Assembly (NCBI GenBank): GCA_028278525.1
Contig: JANQEE010000006.1
Coordinates: forward strand, 124,001 to 188,000
Origin: Minwuiaceae bacterium
GTDB taxonomy: Bacteria; Pseudomonadota; Alphaproteobacteria; Minwuiales; Minwuiaceae
Direction: 5' to 3'
Length of the DNA: 64,000 nucleotides
Within the stretch, counting starts at the first letter, position 1; every line of letters begins with the position of its first letter. Position numbers and translations under genes: made by a program. This document shows, piece after piece, positions 44,505-53,963 of this stretch. A model generated the notes under the pieces. It worked only from the letters and a program-made list of their open reading frames with translations, was not told where the DNA came from and did no database searches.

Positions 44505-45611
44505 TTACGCCTTGATTTTGTTGACCAGTTCGGTCCAGGCGTCGATATGCTTGAGGTTGTAAATCGGATCGACGAAGGTGATCCGCGACAGGATCTCCGG
44601 GCTCGCTCCAAGCAGGGCGGATTGGTCGGCCGCCAACTCGATCTTGCTGTTGGTCGGCGCGTAGGTGATGCCGTTGAGGACGAAGTTCTTCTGCACCTCG
44701 GGGCGGAGGGCGAAGTCGATCAAGGCTTCCGCGGCGACGCGGTTTTCGGCCGTGCTCGGGATTGCCATGGTGTCGACCCAGCCGGCGGTGCCTTCCTTCG
44801 GTTGCACGTAGCCGATCGGATGGCCTTCCTTGCGCAGGTTGTTGACGCGGCCGCGCCAGAAATCGCCGACCCAGGCCTCGCCGGTGGCGAACAACTCGGT
44901 GTTCTCCGCGCCGCCGGTCCACCATTTCAACAGGTTCGGCTTCAGTTTCAGCAGCCGGTCCTCGATGGCGCCAAGGTCCTTGATGTCGTTGATGTTCTGC
45001 CCCGTGATCAGCGCGCCGAGATAGATCGGGCCGGACCCGCTGCCGAAGGCCACCACGCGGCCTTTGTATTTCGGGTCCCACATGACTTCCCAGCTATCCG
45101 GCACCGGGCTGACCAGGTCCTCGTTATAGGCGATTGCCGTATCGCCGTAGAAATAGCCGCAGCAGTAGACCTCGGGGCCCGGGTCGTAGGGCGGCTGCCT
45201 GAACTTGTCGAACATCAGCTCGTAGTTGGGCACGTTCTCCGTGCGGATCGGGTGCAACACGCCGGCCTGCACGCCGCGCAGGATGTAGCTGTCGCTCATG
45301 AAGGTCATGTCGATGCGGGACCCGCCGGCCTTCAGTTTGGCCAGCAGTTCCGAGTTGTTGCCGAAGAACGAATGCTTGTAGTCGACGCCGGTCTCCTTCT
45401 TGAACGGCTCCAGGATGAAGGTCTTGACCGCTTCCGCGTAAGAACCGCCCCAGGATTCGACAAAGACGGTGCCTTCGACCTTGTTCTGGGCGCGAAGAAT
45501 AGCCGGCGCAGCCAGGCTTCCCGCGACCGCGCCGCCGGCAACCTGAAGGAAGCGGCGTCTGGCGATTCGGTTTTTCGTGTTGTTCGCCGGCTGTTTGGAT
45601 GTTCCGGACAT
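44505..45611 (-). CDS. ABC transporter substrate-binding protein (PotD/PotF-like)
   Basis: 368 residues from ATG 45611 (MSGTSKQPANNTKN). The N-terminus carries a Tat-type signal, RRRFLQVAGGAVAGSLAAPAILRA. The mature part begins VEGTVFVESWGGSYAEAVK, the pattern of family 1/PotD-like binders for polyamines, opines or related amines. First gene of the importer operon; the nearby FAD amine oxidoreductase (48973) could use the imported substrate, but lies beyond two unrelated genes. Confidence 0.92.
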   Translation of the reverse strand: MSGTSKQPANNTKNRIARRRFLQVAGGAVAGSLAAPAILRAQNKVEGTVFVESWGGSYAEAVKTFILEPFKKETGVDYKHSFFGNNSELLAKLKAGGSRIDMTFMSDSYILRGVQAGVLHPIRTENVPNYELMFDKFRQPPYDPGPEVYCCGYFYGDTAIAYNEDLVSPVPDSWEVMWDPKYKGRVVAFGSGSGPIYLGALITGQNINDIKDLGAIEDRLLKLKPNLLKWWTGGAENTELFATGEAWVGDFWRGRVNNLRKEGHPIGYVQPKEGTAGWVDTMAIPSTAENRVAAEALIDFALRPEVQKNFVLNGITYAPTNSKIELAADQSALLGASPEILSRITFVDPIYNLKHIDAWTELVNKIKA

Positions 45612-45714
45612 TCTAAGCCTCTCCTGCATTTGCGAATGAAAAGTATAGGCATGCGGAGAAGCGTCGCGCAAACGACGGCGGATCGGTTGGATTGAGGGCC
45701 GCCCGAGCGGCCGA

Positions 45715-45993
45715 TTAGCGGGACGAGGCGTTGATGCCGGTCTGGGACTGTCCCTGGCCGGCCTCGAATTCTCTCAGCGCGGCATCGCAATCCGCAATTG
45801 CCCGCATCAGGTCTTGCACCGTCGTTTCCATCACGTCGGCCATCGTCGGCACATGCTGATACAGAATCTGTTGCCGCGCTTTCACGCTATCAAGCGCGGC
45901 AATCAGATCGCGGCGCGTCTGCTCAAACGCATACAGGACGTGGGCGGCGTCATCGCGGTCATATTGGCCGAATTTGGTTTTCAGATGAGCCAT
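45715..45993 (-). CDS. Hypothetical helical protein
   Basis: 92 residues from ATG 45993 (MAHLKTKFGQYDRDD). Almost wholly amphipathic helix, with DRDDAAHVLYAFEQTRRDLIAALDSVKARQQ and a second helix ETTVQDLMRAIADCDAALREFEAG, suggesting a coiled-coil hairpin. No family recognised. 20 nt downstream of the periplasmic protein gene on the same strand. Confidence 0.6.
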   Translation of the reverse strand: MAHLKTKFGQYDRDDAAHVLYAFEQTRRDLIAALDSVKARQQILYQHVPTMADVMETTVQDLMRAIADCDAALREFEAGQGQSQTGINASSR

Positions 45994-46013
45994 GGCCCGG
46001 GCCGGATTTCCGT

Positions 46014-46373
46014 TCAGGAGAACTCGCCGGCGATTTGCGGCAGGACCTCCGTCCAGCCTTCGCCGGCTGCGACCACGCAGCTGGTTCCGTTCGGCATGGT
46101 CACGACCATGGTCCAACTGCCGCCGTCGCGGGTGGAGAAGACCTCCATTACCGTGCCGTTGTTGGCAAGGCCGCGGGCGACCGGTTTCTCGTCGAAACGC
46201 CCATCCAGCTGTTCCACCAAGTCGCTGTGGGCCGCGCAGGGCACGCGGTTCTGGGCGTTTGCCGACGTTGCGGCGGTCGCGCCAGTGAACGCCACAGCGG
46301 CGAATGTCAGGGCGCCGAACAGGCGGCCGCCGACGCTACGCGGCTTTCGGTCGAAACGGGCTTGTGTGGTCAT
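46014..46373 (-). CDS. Small conserved periplasmic protein of unknown function
   Basis: 119 residues with a Sec signal peptide ending ATSANA. The mature part is short, with two cysteines (VPCAAH and TSCVVAAGEGW) that could form a disulfide and the repeated beta pattern MEVFSTRDGGSWTMVVTMPNG. I recall similar small proteins in alphaproteobacteria but know no function. Confidence 0.75.
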   Translation of the reverse strand: MTTQARFDRKPRSVGGRLFGALTFAAVAFTGATAATSANAQNRVPCAAHSDLVEQLDGRFDEKPVARGLANNGTVMEVFSTRDGGSWTMVVTMPNGTSCVVAAGEGWTEVLPQIAGEFS

Positions 46374-46709
46374 GCTCCACTCCTTGGAAACAGTACGCGC
46401 AAGCCACTCAAATAGTTCAGTTTTCTTTTTGTTGCTGGTTTACGGTCACGTTTAACAAAAGCCATAGATTTAATATGGCGCTTTCCAGTTGATATTCAAT
46501 GCAGCGCCAGATCCCGTCACGTCGCCGTGACGTGAAATGATCCCACCGTGATCGCAGTCTTTTTTTGTTTTCGTTCTTTATTCTCTCGATCCCGCCTTCT
46601 GATGTGAATATTTGCGGGATTGGCCGATTCTTGTCGCGATTTCACGGCTTGCCGTAAGTCCGGCGCCTCTGCATTCTACACGGGGGATGCGGACAAGCGG
46701 GAGGCGACC
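46374..46709. promoter_or_regulatory. 336-nt divergent intergenic region with hairpin and T-rich stretch
   Basis: CGTCACG-TCGC-CGTGACG at 46515-46532 is a perfect 7-bp stem with a 4-nt loop. A T-rich run follows at about 46558-46585. It separates the periplasmic protein gene from the MscS channel gene and must contain both promoters; I cannot define them. The palindrome could be an operator. Confidence 0.45.
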
Positions 46710-48971
46710 ATGTTACGGAAGCTGCCGTATCGGACAGCTTTGTCGGGTCTGATGCTCATGTTGGTGCTATGGGCCGGCGATGCAATCGGCGATGACGGCG
46801 TTCGCGTGGCGCAGTTGTCGGCTGTCGTTGGATCGGGCGCGACGGCATCGGCGTCGGGCGAAGCGGTCAGCCTGCCCGACGATTTGACGCCGCAGGAGCG
46901 GGCCGATCTGTTGGCCCGGCTGTCGGACGGTCAGGTTCGCGCCTTGCTGCTGGATCAGTTGGCCAAAGCGGACGCGGCAGCCGGCGCCGATGCGTCGCAG
47001 GCCGGCATGATCGGCGGCGTGGACGCGGAGACGGCGCGCCTTCGGTCCCGGCTCGACGAAGTCGTATCCACGGCGCCGAGGTTGCCCGACGTTATCCCGT
47101 TCTATGTCGACCGCGTGACCCCGGACGATTGGGGGGCAAGCTTTCTGCTGGTGCTGACCGGGGGATTTATTCTGGTCTTTGCCGCCGCGGCCTTGGCGGA
47201 GTGGCTGTTCCGGCGGTTCTCGGCGTCGGTCCGCAGCCAGATCGAAGCGGCAATGCCGACGCAACTGGTGGCCAAGTGCGGCTATCAAATGCTCCGGTTC
47301 GGCCTGGATGCGCTGGCCCTGGTGGTCTTTCAGGTCGTGGCTATCGGCACCTTCTTCGCCATGTATCACGGTCATGAACCGGTGCGGCTTACCGTGCTTA
47401 CCTATATCGGCGCCGTCGTCGTCGTGCGGTGGACGTCGCTGATCACTCGTTTTTTGCTCGCGCCGGCCGCGCCGGCATTGCGTCTATTGCCGTTCGACGA
47501 CGGCGCGGCACGCAAACTTCATCGTGAGATCGTCTGCCTGGCGGCCATCGGTGCGGTCCTCATGCTGACGTCGTCGTTGCTGCAATCGCTCGAGCTGGAG
47601 CAGAACCTGGCGTCTCTCGTCGGGATGATCGCCGGAACGCTGTTCACCATCGCGATTATTGTCACGATCTGGCGGGCGCGGGCGCCGATTGCCGGATTGA
47701 TCTACGACGGGGCCGAGGAAAACGGGGCCGGCGGACGCGTGCGGCAGATATTCGCGCAGAGCTGGCACGTTCTGGCGAGTTTCTACGTTATTGTCATCGC
47801 GACGATGGCCACGGTCTCCGCACTGCTGGACGAAGTCAGCACGACGACGCCGGGCGTGGTCAGCCTGTTGATCGTGATCGCCGTCCCGCTGCTCGACGCC
47901 GCCATCGGCAAGGCGATCGAGGACGGCGGCAAAGCCGGGCCAAATCATTTCAAGCTCGCCATCCGGCGCGGCCTACGGCTGCTGATTATCCTGGTCGCGA
48001 TCATGATCTTCGCCCGTATCTGGGGCTTCGATGTCTTCGATATCGCGGCGCAGGGCGTTGGCGAACAGGTGTCCCGCGCCATTCTCGACATCGGTTTCAC
48101 TCTGTTGCTGGCCTATGTGGGCTGGGAAATTCTGCGCAGCGCCATCGACCGCTACATCGCGGAAGAGGACGTGGTGCCCGACGGCGAGTCGGGCGGCGAG
48201 GGCGGGGGGACCGGCACGTCGCGCCTGCGCACGCTGATGCCGCTGTTCCGCAACGCCCTGTTCGCGACGCTCTGCGTGATGGTGACGATGATCGTCTTGT
48301 CGTCGCTCGGCGTCGATATCGGCCCGCTGATCGCCGGCGCGGGCGTGATCGGCCTGGCGATTGGCTTTGGCGCGCAGACCCTGGTGCGCGACATCGTCTC
48401 CGGCGTGTTCTTCCTGATCGACGATGCGTTCCGGATCGGCGAGTACATCGACCTCGGCGACGTCAAGGGCACGGTGGAAAACATCTCGATCCGGTCGATG
48501 CGCCTGCGCCACCATCGCGGGCCGGTGCATACCGTGCCATTCGGCGAAATCCGCTTCCTGACCAATTACAGCCGCGACTGGACCATCGTGAAGCTGGACT
48601 TCCGGGTCACCTACGACACCAGTCTGAAACAGGTGAAGAACGTCTTCAAACAGATCAATCAGGAACTGGCCGCCGACCCGGAGATGGGGCCGAACCTGTT
48701 GGAGCCGTTGAAGTCCCAGGGCGTCAAGGCGATGGAGGATTCCGCGATGATCATCCGCGCTAAATTCACCGCCAAGCCGGGCCAGCAGTTCCTGATCCGT
48801 CGCGCCGTTTATATGCGGGTGCAGCAACTGTTCCGCGAGCAGGGCATCCAGTTCGCGCATCGGCGCGTGGCGGTCGAGATACCGAAAGGCGCGGAGAACG
48901 ATCCCAAGGCACTGGCCGACGCCGCTGCTGCCGCTTCCGCGGCCGAAGCCGAGGGCAAGGCGACGGCTTAA
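46710..48971 (+). CDS. MscS-family mechanosensitive channel, large form
   Basis: 753 residues from ATG 46710 with CGGGAGG upstream. An N-terminal signal-like segment and soluble region (about residues 30-130) precede several membrane helices. The pore helix and MscS core are LIAGAGVIGLAIGFGAQTLV and RDIVSGVFFLIDDAFRIGEY near residues 540-575, followed by the beta domain VKGTVENISIRSMRLRH. The C-terminus is alanine- and glutamate-rich. It opens under hypo-osmotic stress; the extra N-terminal helices resemble MscK/YbiO-type members. Confidence 0.94.
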   Translation: MLRKLPYRTALSGLMLMLVLWAGDAIGDDGVRVAQLSAVVGSGATASASGEAVSLPDDLTPQERADLLARLSDGQVRALLLDQLAKADAAAGADASQAGMIGGVDAETARLRSRLDEVVSTAPRLPDVIPFYVDRVTPDDWGASFLLVLTGGFILVFAAAALAEWLFRRFSASVRSQIEAAMPTQLVAKCGYQMLRFGLDALALVVFQVVAIGTFFAMYHGHEPVRLTVLTYIGAVVVVRWTSLITRFLLAPAAPALRLLPFDDGAARKLHREIVCLAAIGAVLMLTSSLLQSLELEQNLASLVGMIAGTLFTIAIIVTIWRARAPIAGLIYDGAEENGAGGRVRQIFAQSWHVLASFYVIVIATMATVSALLDEVSTTTPGVVSLLIVIAVPLLDAAIGKAIEDGGKAGPNHFKLAIRRGLRLLIILVAIMIFARIWGFDVFDIAAQGVGEQVSRAILDIGFTLLLAYVGWEILRSAIDRYIAEEDVVPDGESGGEGGGTGTSRLRTLMPLFRNALFATLCVMVTMIVLSSLGVDIGPLIAGAGVIGLAIGFGAQTLVRDIVSGVFFLIDDAFRIGEYIDLGDVKGTVENISIRSMRLRHHRGPVHTVPFGEIRFLTNYSRDWTIVKLDFRVTYDTSLKQVKNVFKQINQELAADPEMGPNLLEPLKSQGVKAMEDSAMIIRAKFTAKPGQQFLIRRAVYMRVQQLFREQGIQFAHRRVAVEIPKGAENDPKALADAAAAASAAEAEGKATA

Positions 48972-48972
48972 G

Positions 48973-50295
48973 CTAGATCCGGTCGAGACGGTCGCGCAGG
49001 CGGTAGGCCTGGACCATCGCCATCAGCATCGGCCGGCGCAGGAAGTGCAGTGGGATCTGCTTCGGGCGCGTCATCGGAAAGGGCACGTCTTTCGGATCGA
49101 CGCCGGTGGCAAGCTCGGCCAGGAACCGGCCCATCAGCGTCGCCATCGCGACGCCGCGTCCGTTGTAGCCGAGCCCGGCATAGAGGTTCGGCGCCAGTTC
49201 GTGCAGATGCGGCAGGTGGTCGGTGGTGACAGCGACGCGGCCGGCCCAGCGGAAATCAAGCTCGATATCGCCGAGCTGCGGAAACAGGCTGTGCATCGCC
49301 TTGCGGAGCGGCGCGGCGTCGGCGCTGCTCGGCCGGTCCTTGAACGGGCCGCGGCCGCCGATCAGCAGGCGTCCCGCCGCGTCGGTGCGGAAATAGGTCA
49401 GCAGGCGGTAGGTGTCGGACGCCGCCTGGCCTTCGGGCAGGATGCTGCGGCGCAGGTTCTCGCTGAGCGGCCGGGTCGCGATCTGCATGCTGTAAAGCGG
49501 TATCACCGTTTTACGGAGGCCGGGCCAAAGACCGTCCGTATAGCCGTTGGTGGCCAGCAACACGGCGCGTGCGGTGACGGCTCCTTTCGGCGTCTCCAGG
49601 CGCCAGCGGTCGCCGGCGCGCGTCAAGCCGGTGACATTGGTTCGCGCATGGATCGTCGCACCGTTCGACGCGGCCGCCCGGGCCAGTCCGCGGGCATAGC
49701 TCAGCGGCTGTACGGTGCCGGCGCGCCGGTCGATCCAGCCGCCGGCATAGACGTCCGTGCCGACCAGTGCCGCGGTCTGCTCCCGGTCCAGAAGGTCGAC
49801 CGGCGCGCCGCGCCGTTGCCAATCCTCCACGCGTGCGTGGACGTCTTTCAAATGGGCTTTGGCGTGCGCAGGCTGAATCCAGCCGGTCTGCACGGCGTCG
49901 CAGTCGATCGCGTGTTCGGCGACCAGGTCGAACACCAGATCGGCGGCGCGTCCCGCCGCGTCGGCCATGCGCCCGCCGGTCTCGGCGCCGAACATCCGTT
50001 CCAGTTCGCGCGGGTCGTACTTCAAGCCGGGAATGACCTGCCCGCCGTTCCGGCCCGACGCGCCCCAGCCGGCTTCCGCCGCTTCCAGCACCACTGGTTT
50101 GACGCCGCGCGCCGTCAGATGCAGGGCCGCGGACAAACCGGTGAAGCCGCCGCCGACGATCGCGATGTCCGTATCGGCATCGCCGTCCAGCGCCGGATGA
50201 TCCTCTGCGGGTGTCGCGGTATCCGCCCAAAGGGAGGGCGGCAGACTGGTATCGATCACGATAAGCTCGCCGGTTCGCTGTCGTAGGAGCGCCAT
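48973..50295 (-). CDS. FAD-dependent amine oxidoreductase (DAO/PuuB-like)
   Basis: 440 residues. The dinucleotide fold IAIVGGGFTGLSAALHLTARG lies near residue 45. WGASGRNGGQVIPGLKYD and the C-terminal YAGLGYNGRGVAMATLMG are typical of DAO-family gamma-glutamylputrescine or sarcosine-type oxidases. It oxidises a C-N bond in a primary or secondary amine; exact substrate unknown. It is divergent from the MDR reductase gene with a 54-nt gap and converges on mscS. Confidence 0.92.
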   Translation of the reverse strand: MALLRQRTGELIVIDTSLPPSLWADTATPAEDHPALDGDADTDIAIVGGGFTGLSAALHLTARGVKPVVLEAAEAGWGASGRNGGQVIPGLKYDPRELERMFGAETGGRMADAAGRAADLVFDLVAEHAIDCDAVQTGWIQPAHAKAHLKDVHARVEDWQRRGAPVDLLDREQTAALVGTDVYAGGWIDRRAGTVQPLSYARGLARAAASNGATIHARTNVTGLTRAGDRWRLETPKGAVTARAVLLATNGYTDGLWPGLRKTVIPLYSMQIATRPLSENLRRSILPEGQAASDTYRLLTYFRTDAAGRLLIGGRGPFKDRPSSADAAPLRKAMHSLFPQLGDIELDFRWAGRVAVTTDHLPHLHELAPNLYAGLGYNGRGVAMATLMGRFLAELATGVDPKDVPFPMTRPKQIPLHFLRRPMLMAMVQAYRLRDRLDRI

Positions 50296-50349
50296 TGTAC
50301 GTTAGTCTTGCGGGGTGATGGAAACGGGCGACGGCAGAGGGAGGTCGAT

Positions 50350-51366
50350 ATGTCCGACGACGTGAATCGTCAGGTTCTTTTGGCGGAACGACCGAAGGCG
50401 AAATTGGAAGAATCCCATTTCACCAGGCGCGACGTGCCGATACCGGAGCCCGGCGACGGCGAGGCGCTGACGCGCACGCTCTACATCTCGTTGGACGCGG
50501 CCAACCGCGCCTGGATGAGCCCGGTCGCAACCTATACCAAGCCGGTCGAGATCGGCGGGGTGATGGACGGCTTCACGCTGGCCGAGGTGGTGCGGTCAAA
50601 CGATCCGTCGCTTGCGCCCGGCGACATTGTCGAATGCATGAACGGCTGGCAGGACTACGGCGTCGCGCCGGCCCGGCACCTGCACAAGGTCTCGCCGATC
50701 AAACCGCTGTCGCGCTGGCTGAGCGCGCTGGGCGTTACCGGCAAGACGGCCTATTTCGGCTTGCTCGATATCGGCCAGCCTAAGGAGGGGGAGACGGTGC
50801 TGGTTTCGGCCGCGGCCGGCGCGGTCGGCTCGTTTGTCGGCCAGATTGCCAAACTGAAAGGCTGCCGCGCGGTCGGCATCGCGGGCTCGGACGACAAATG
50901 CCGCTGGCTGACCGACGAACTCGGTTTCGATGCGGCTATCAACTACAAAACCGAAGATATGACGCCGGCGCTGCGGGCCGCCTGTCCCGACGGTATCGAC
51001 GTCTACTTCGACAATGTCGGTGGTCCGATCCTGGAGGCGGCGCTTTTCCAGACCAATCAGAACGGTCGCATCGTCTGCTGCGGATCGGTGTCGCAATACG
51101 ACACGGCCACGCCTGATCCGGGCCCGCGCGGCGTGCCCGGCCTGCTGGTGGTCAAGCGCATCAAGATGCAGGGCTTCATCGTGATGGATTTCTATGCCCG
51201 TCGACAGCAGGCGGAGAGCGATCTCGCCGCCTGGATCGTCGACGGCAAGATCAAGGTCCGCGAGGACATCATCGAGGGCCTGGAGAACGCGCCCGCCGCG
51301 CTGATTGGTCTGTTGGCCGGGGAGAACACCGGCAAGCGCATGGTCCGCGTCGCGCCGGAGCCGTGA
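50350..51366 (+). CDS. Zinc-independent NADP-dependent MDR oxidoreductase
   Basis: 338 residues from ATG 50350 with GGGAGG upstream. MDR/leukotriene-B4 12-hydroxydehydrogenase-like group: no zinc cysteines, and the NADP fold is shown by ETVLVSAAAGAVGSFVGQIAKLKG and VYFDNVGGPILEAAL. Such enzymes reduce 2-alkenal or alkenone double bonds and detoxify carbonyls. Physiological substrate unknown. Confidence 0.93.
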   Translation: MSDDVNRQVLLAERPKAKLEESHFTRRDVPIPEPGDGEALTRTLYISLDAANRAWMSPVATYTKPVEIGGVMDGFTLAEVVRSNDPSLAPGDIVECMNGWQDYGVAPARHLHKVSPIKPLSRWLSALGVTGKTAYFGLLDIGQPKEGETVLVSAAAGAVGSFVGQIAKLKGCRAVGIAGSDDKCRWLTDELGFDAAINYKTEDMTPALRAACPDGIDVYFDNVGGPILEAALFQTNQNGRIVCCGSVSQYDTATPDPGPRGVPGLLVVKRIKMQGFIVMDFYARRQQAESDLAAWIVDGKIKVREDIIEGLENAPAALIGLLAGENTGKRMVRVAPEP

Positions 51367-51378
51367 TGGCGGCGACGC

Positions 51379-51744
51379 TCAGAACATATCCGGTTCGTAA
51401 CCGTTCTGCGCCAGCCAGGCCCAGCCCGGGCCGTCCCATTGCACGTCGGCCAACTTCACTCGGCCCTGCCGGTCGAAGCGCAGGCCTTCCTCGCGCAACA
51501 GCCGTTTCTGCCGGGCTTCGCCGCCGCCGCCTTTGCGCGGGCTGATCTTGCCCTGGGAATTAATCACCCGATGCCACGGCACGTCGCTGCCGCCCGGCAC
51601 CGCCGCCATGGCGTAGCCGGATACCCGCGCGGTGCAGCCGACGATGCGGGCGATCTGACCGTAGGTCGCCACCCGCCCCGGCGGGATCTCGCGCACCAGC
51701 GCGTAGATCCGTTCGTACAGGGCTTCGGTTTGGGTGGCGGCCAT
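51379..51744 (-). CDS. Alkyltransferase-like protein (MGMT family, no active-site Cys)
   Basis: 121 residues. The DNA-binding helix-turn-helix and active-site region match O6-alkylguanine-DNA alkyltransferase, but PCHRV reads VPWHRVI, with tryptophan replacing the acceptor cysteine. This is the hallmark of ATL proteins (E. coli YbaZ/Atl1), which bind O6-alkylguanine and recruit nucleotide-excision repair instead of repairing directly. RVATYGQIARIVG is the preceding conserved block. Convergent with the MDR gene. Confidence 0.94.
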   Translation of the reverse strand: MAATQTEALYERIYALVREIPPGRVATYGQIARIVGCTARVSGYAMAAVPGGSDVPWHRVINSQGKISPRKGGGGEARQKRLLREEGLRFDRQGRVKLADVQWDGPGWAWLAQNGYEPDMF

Positions 51745-51757
51745 ACGGCGGTCAGTC

Positions 51758-52567
51758 TCAGATCGGCGAGGTCTGGTCGAACTTCGGATCGCGCTTTTCG
51801 CGCAGCGATGCCAGGCCTTCCTGGATTTCCGGGCCGGTGAAGCCCAGCATTTCCAGCGCCGTAGAGGCGTCGTAGCTCGGACCCATGACGCGGTACCAGT
51901 TGTTCAGCGCATATTTGGTCCAGCGGATCGCCGACGGCGCGCCGTTGGCCAGCCGGGTCGCGATCTCCAAGGCCTTGTCCTGAAGCTGGTCGTCTTCCAC
52001 ACAGAGAGAGACCAGGCCGAGCCGTTCGGCTTCTTCGCCATAGACCGGCTCGCACAGCATCAGCAGGTATTTCGCCTTGGCCATGCCGCATAGCAGCGGC
52101 CAGTTGATCACCGCGTGGTCGCCGGCGGCGACGCCGAGCCGGGTGTGGCCGTCGATGATCCGCGCCGACTTGGCGGCGATCGGAATGTCACTCAACAGCG
52201 CCGCGACCAGGCCGGCCCCGACCGCCACGCCGTTGATCGCCGAGACCACCGGCTTCGAGCAGTTGATGATGTTGTAGACCAGGTCGCGCGCTTCCTTCCA
52301 GGCGCGGACGCGGGCCTGGTAGTCGTTGATGTTGGCCTCGATCATCGAGAAGTCGCCGCCGGAGGAGAACGCCTTGCCCTTGCCGGTCAAGATCACGGCG
52401 CTCAACTCCTCGTCCTCGTCGATGTCGCGCCAGATGTAGGTCATGTCCTTATGACCTTGCTGGTCCAGCGAGTTGTAGGTCTCCGGGTTGTTGATGGTCA
52501 TGCGCAGGACCCGTTCGGCCGGGCGGTCGAACTCGAAGGTCTCGTATTTGGCGTAACGGTCGGTCAT
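51758..52567 (-). CDS. Crotonase-family protein without both hydratase glutamates
   Basis: 269 residues from ATG 52567 with AGGAGG at ideal spacing. [16 protein letters not shown] and [19 protein letters not shown] form the oxyanion hole. The Glu144 position is Val, and the PE of the second site reads as [15 protein letters not shown]. This variant is a recognisable subgroup of the superfamily, so hydratase activity is doubtful; another CoA-thioester reaction such as isomerisation, decarboxylation or hydrolysis is possible. Confidence 0.9.
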   Translation of the reverse strand: MTDRYAKYETFEFDRPAERVLRMTINNPETYNSLDQQGHKDMTYIWRDIDEDEELSAVILTGKGKAFSSGGDFSMIEANINDYQARVRAWKEARDLVYNIINCSKPVVSAINGVAVGAGLVAALLSDIPIAAKSARIIDGHTRLGVAAGDHAVINWPLLCGMAKAKYLLMLCEPVYGEEAERLGLVSLCVEDDQLQDKALEIATRLANGAPSAIRWTKYALNNWYRVMGPSYDASTALEMLGFTGPEIQEGLASLREKRDPKFDQTSPI

Positions 52568-52699
52568 CGGTGCTCCTCCTGTTGGAAATTTGTTTTGGGC
52601 GTCTGTTGCGGTTGTCATCGGTTTGGCCGACGCTGTCAATCCGGCGACGGGCGATAGTGCACCGGCCTGTGGCGGACAATGAATTTGGGAGGACGACCG

Positions 52700-53335
52700 A
52701 TGATCCATGAACTCAGGACCTACACGTTTCACCCCGGCGCGCTGCCGGCCTATCTGAAACTGGTCGCGGAGGTCGGCTCCAAGGTGCGCGGCGACGATTA
52801 CGGTAAACGCGTCGGCTCGTTCGTCGCCGATACCGGCTGGCTGAACCAGGTCTGGCATATCTGGGAATACGAGAGCCTGGACGAGCGCGCCCGGCTGCGC
52901 GCGGCGCTGGCGCAGAACAAGGCCTGGATGAACGAGTTCGTGGCCGAGATCGTGCCGTTGCTGCAGCGCCAGGAGATCCGATTCATGAACCCGGTGCTGC
53001 CGCTGAAGCCGCCGGCGGACAGCGGCAACATCTACGAGTTCCGCGTCTATCGCGCGCGCATGGGCCGGTTGCGCGAATGGGTCGCCAACATCACCGACGT
53101 GATGCCCGAACGCGAGAAACATTCGAACAACGTCTGCCTCTGGACGGTCGAGTCGCCGGAGCCGAACGGCGTCGTCCATCTTTGGAACTATCCGGGCTGG
53201 GACGCGCGCGCGGCCGCCCGCGGCGCGGCAATGCAGGACCCGGCCTGGCAGGCGTTCCTCGGCAAGGCGGGGCCGGCGCTGGAGGAGATGTACTCCACCA
53301 TCGCCTATCCCGCGCCCTTCTCGCCCATGCAGTAA
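52700..53335 (+). CDS. NIPSNAP-family protein
   Basis: 211 residues from ATG 52700, preceded by GGGAGGA; a second ATG at 52679 is upstream of that site. Two ferredoxin-like (dimeric alpha-beta barrel) repeats: [22 protein letters not shown], and [21 protein letters not shown] starting near residue 110. No catalytic residues are known for the family. Divergent from the crotonase gene. Confidence 0.9.
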   Translation: MIHELRTYTFHPGALPAYLKLVAEVGSKVRGDDYGKRVGSFVADTGWLNQVWHIWEYESLDERARLRAALAQNKAWMNEFVAEIVPLLQRQEIRFMNPVLPLKPPADSGNIYEFRVYRARMGRLREWVANITDVMPEREKHSNNVCLWTVESPEPNGVVHLWNYPGWDARAAARGAAMQDPAWQAFLGKAGPALEEMYSTIAYPAPFSPMQ

Positions 53336-53348
53336 TTAGCGCGACGGA

Positions 53349-53732
53349 TCAGCCGTCGTCGACGATGGCGTCGACCTCGATCTCGATCAGCATGTCGGGT
53401 TTCATCAGGGCCGCGACTTCGACCAGGGTGCCGGCTGGATCGACGCCACCCAGCACTTCGTTGTGCGCCTTGGAGAACTGCTCGACCTTGGAGATGTCGG
53501 TTGCGTAGGCGACGAACCGCACGACATCGTTGAAGCTCGCGCCCGCGTCCTTCAGCGCCGTCCCGATCTTGCGGTAGGTCTCCTTCGTCTGCTCGTACAT
53601 GTCGGCGCCGACCACGTTGCCGTTCGGGTCCGCCGATGTCGTGCCCGAGACATAGACGTTCCGGCCGACCCGATAAGCGCGACTGTAGCCACCGACCACT
53701 TCGGTGCCGTCCTTGATCTTGCGTCGTTCCAT
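53349..53732 (-). CDS. RidA-family (YjgF/YER057c) protein
   Basis: 127 residues from ATG 53732 with AAGGGG upstream; longer starts read non-homologous sequence. The trimeric chorismate-mutase-like fold shows YSRAYRVGRNVYVSGTTS and ASFNDVVRFVAYATDI, with the late motif ALMKPDMLIEIEVDAIV. The enamine-deaminase arginine of RidA is not clearly present where expected, so it may belong to another Rid subgroup. Confidence 0.9.
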   Translation of the reverse strand: MERRKIKDGTEVVGGYSRAYRVGRNVYVSGTTSADPNGNVVGADMYEQTKETYRKIGTALKDAGASFNDVVRFVAYATDISKVEQFSKAHNEVLGGVDPAGTLVEVAALMKPDMLIEIEVDAIVDDG

Positions 53733-53847
53733 GATGATCCCCTTGTTTCGAGTTGATCTTGGCTGCGCGCAAGATACCCGATTTCGGGTAGCCGTGTAGA
53801 CAGGGTGGGACACCGGCAGCACAATCGATCCCAACAGATTAGGGTGA

Positions 53848-53929
53848 CTTTACCGTCCCACTCCCCCACCCGGCCACCCACGGGAGTATCCTTGCATGGG
53901 CGGCTGGGTGGGGGAGTGGGACGGTAAAG
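53848..53929. repeat. Long palindrome P2 (33-bp arms, 16-nt loop)
   Basis: Left arm 53848-53880 and right arm 53897-53929 pair with two mismatches. Right-arm sequence aligns with that of P1 (shared GGGNGGNTGGG and GGGGGAG blocks), and the 16-nt loop is related to the reverse complement of the P1 loop. It lies in a divergent intergenic region, 34 nt before ATG 53964. Confidence 0.88.
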
Positions 53930-53963
53930 CCCCTTGCCATTCGGCAAATGTGGGGACGCGTTC

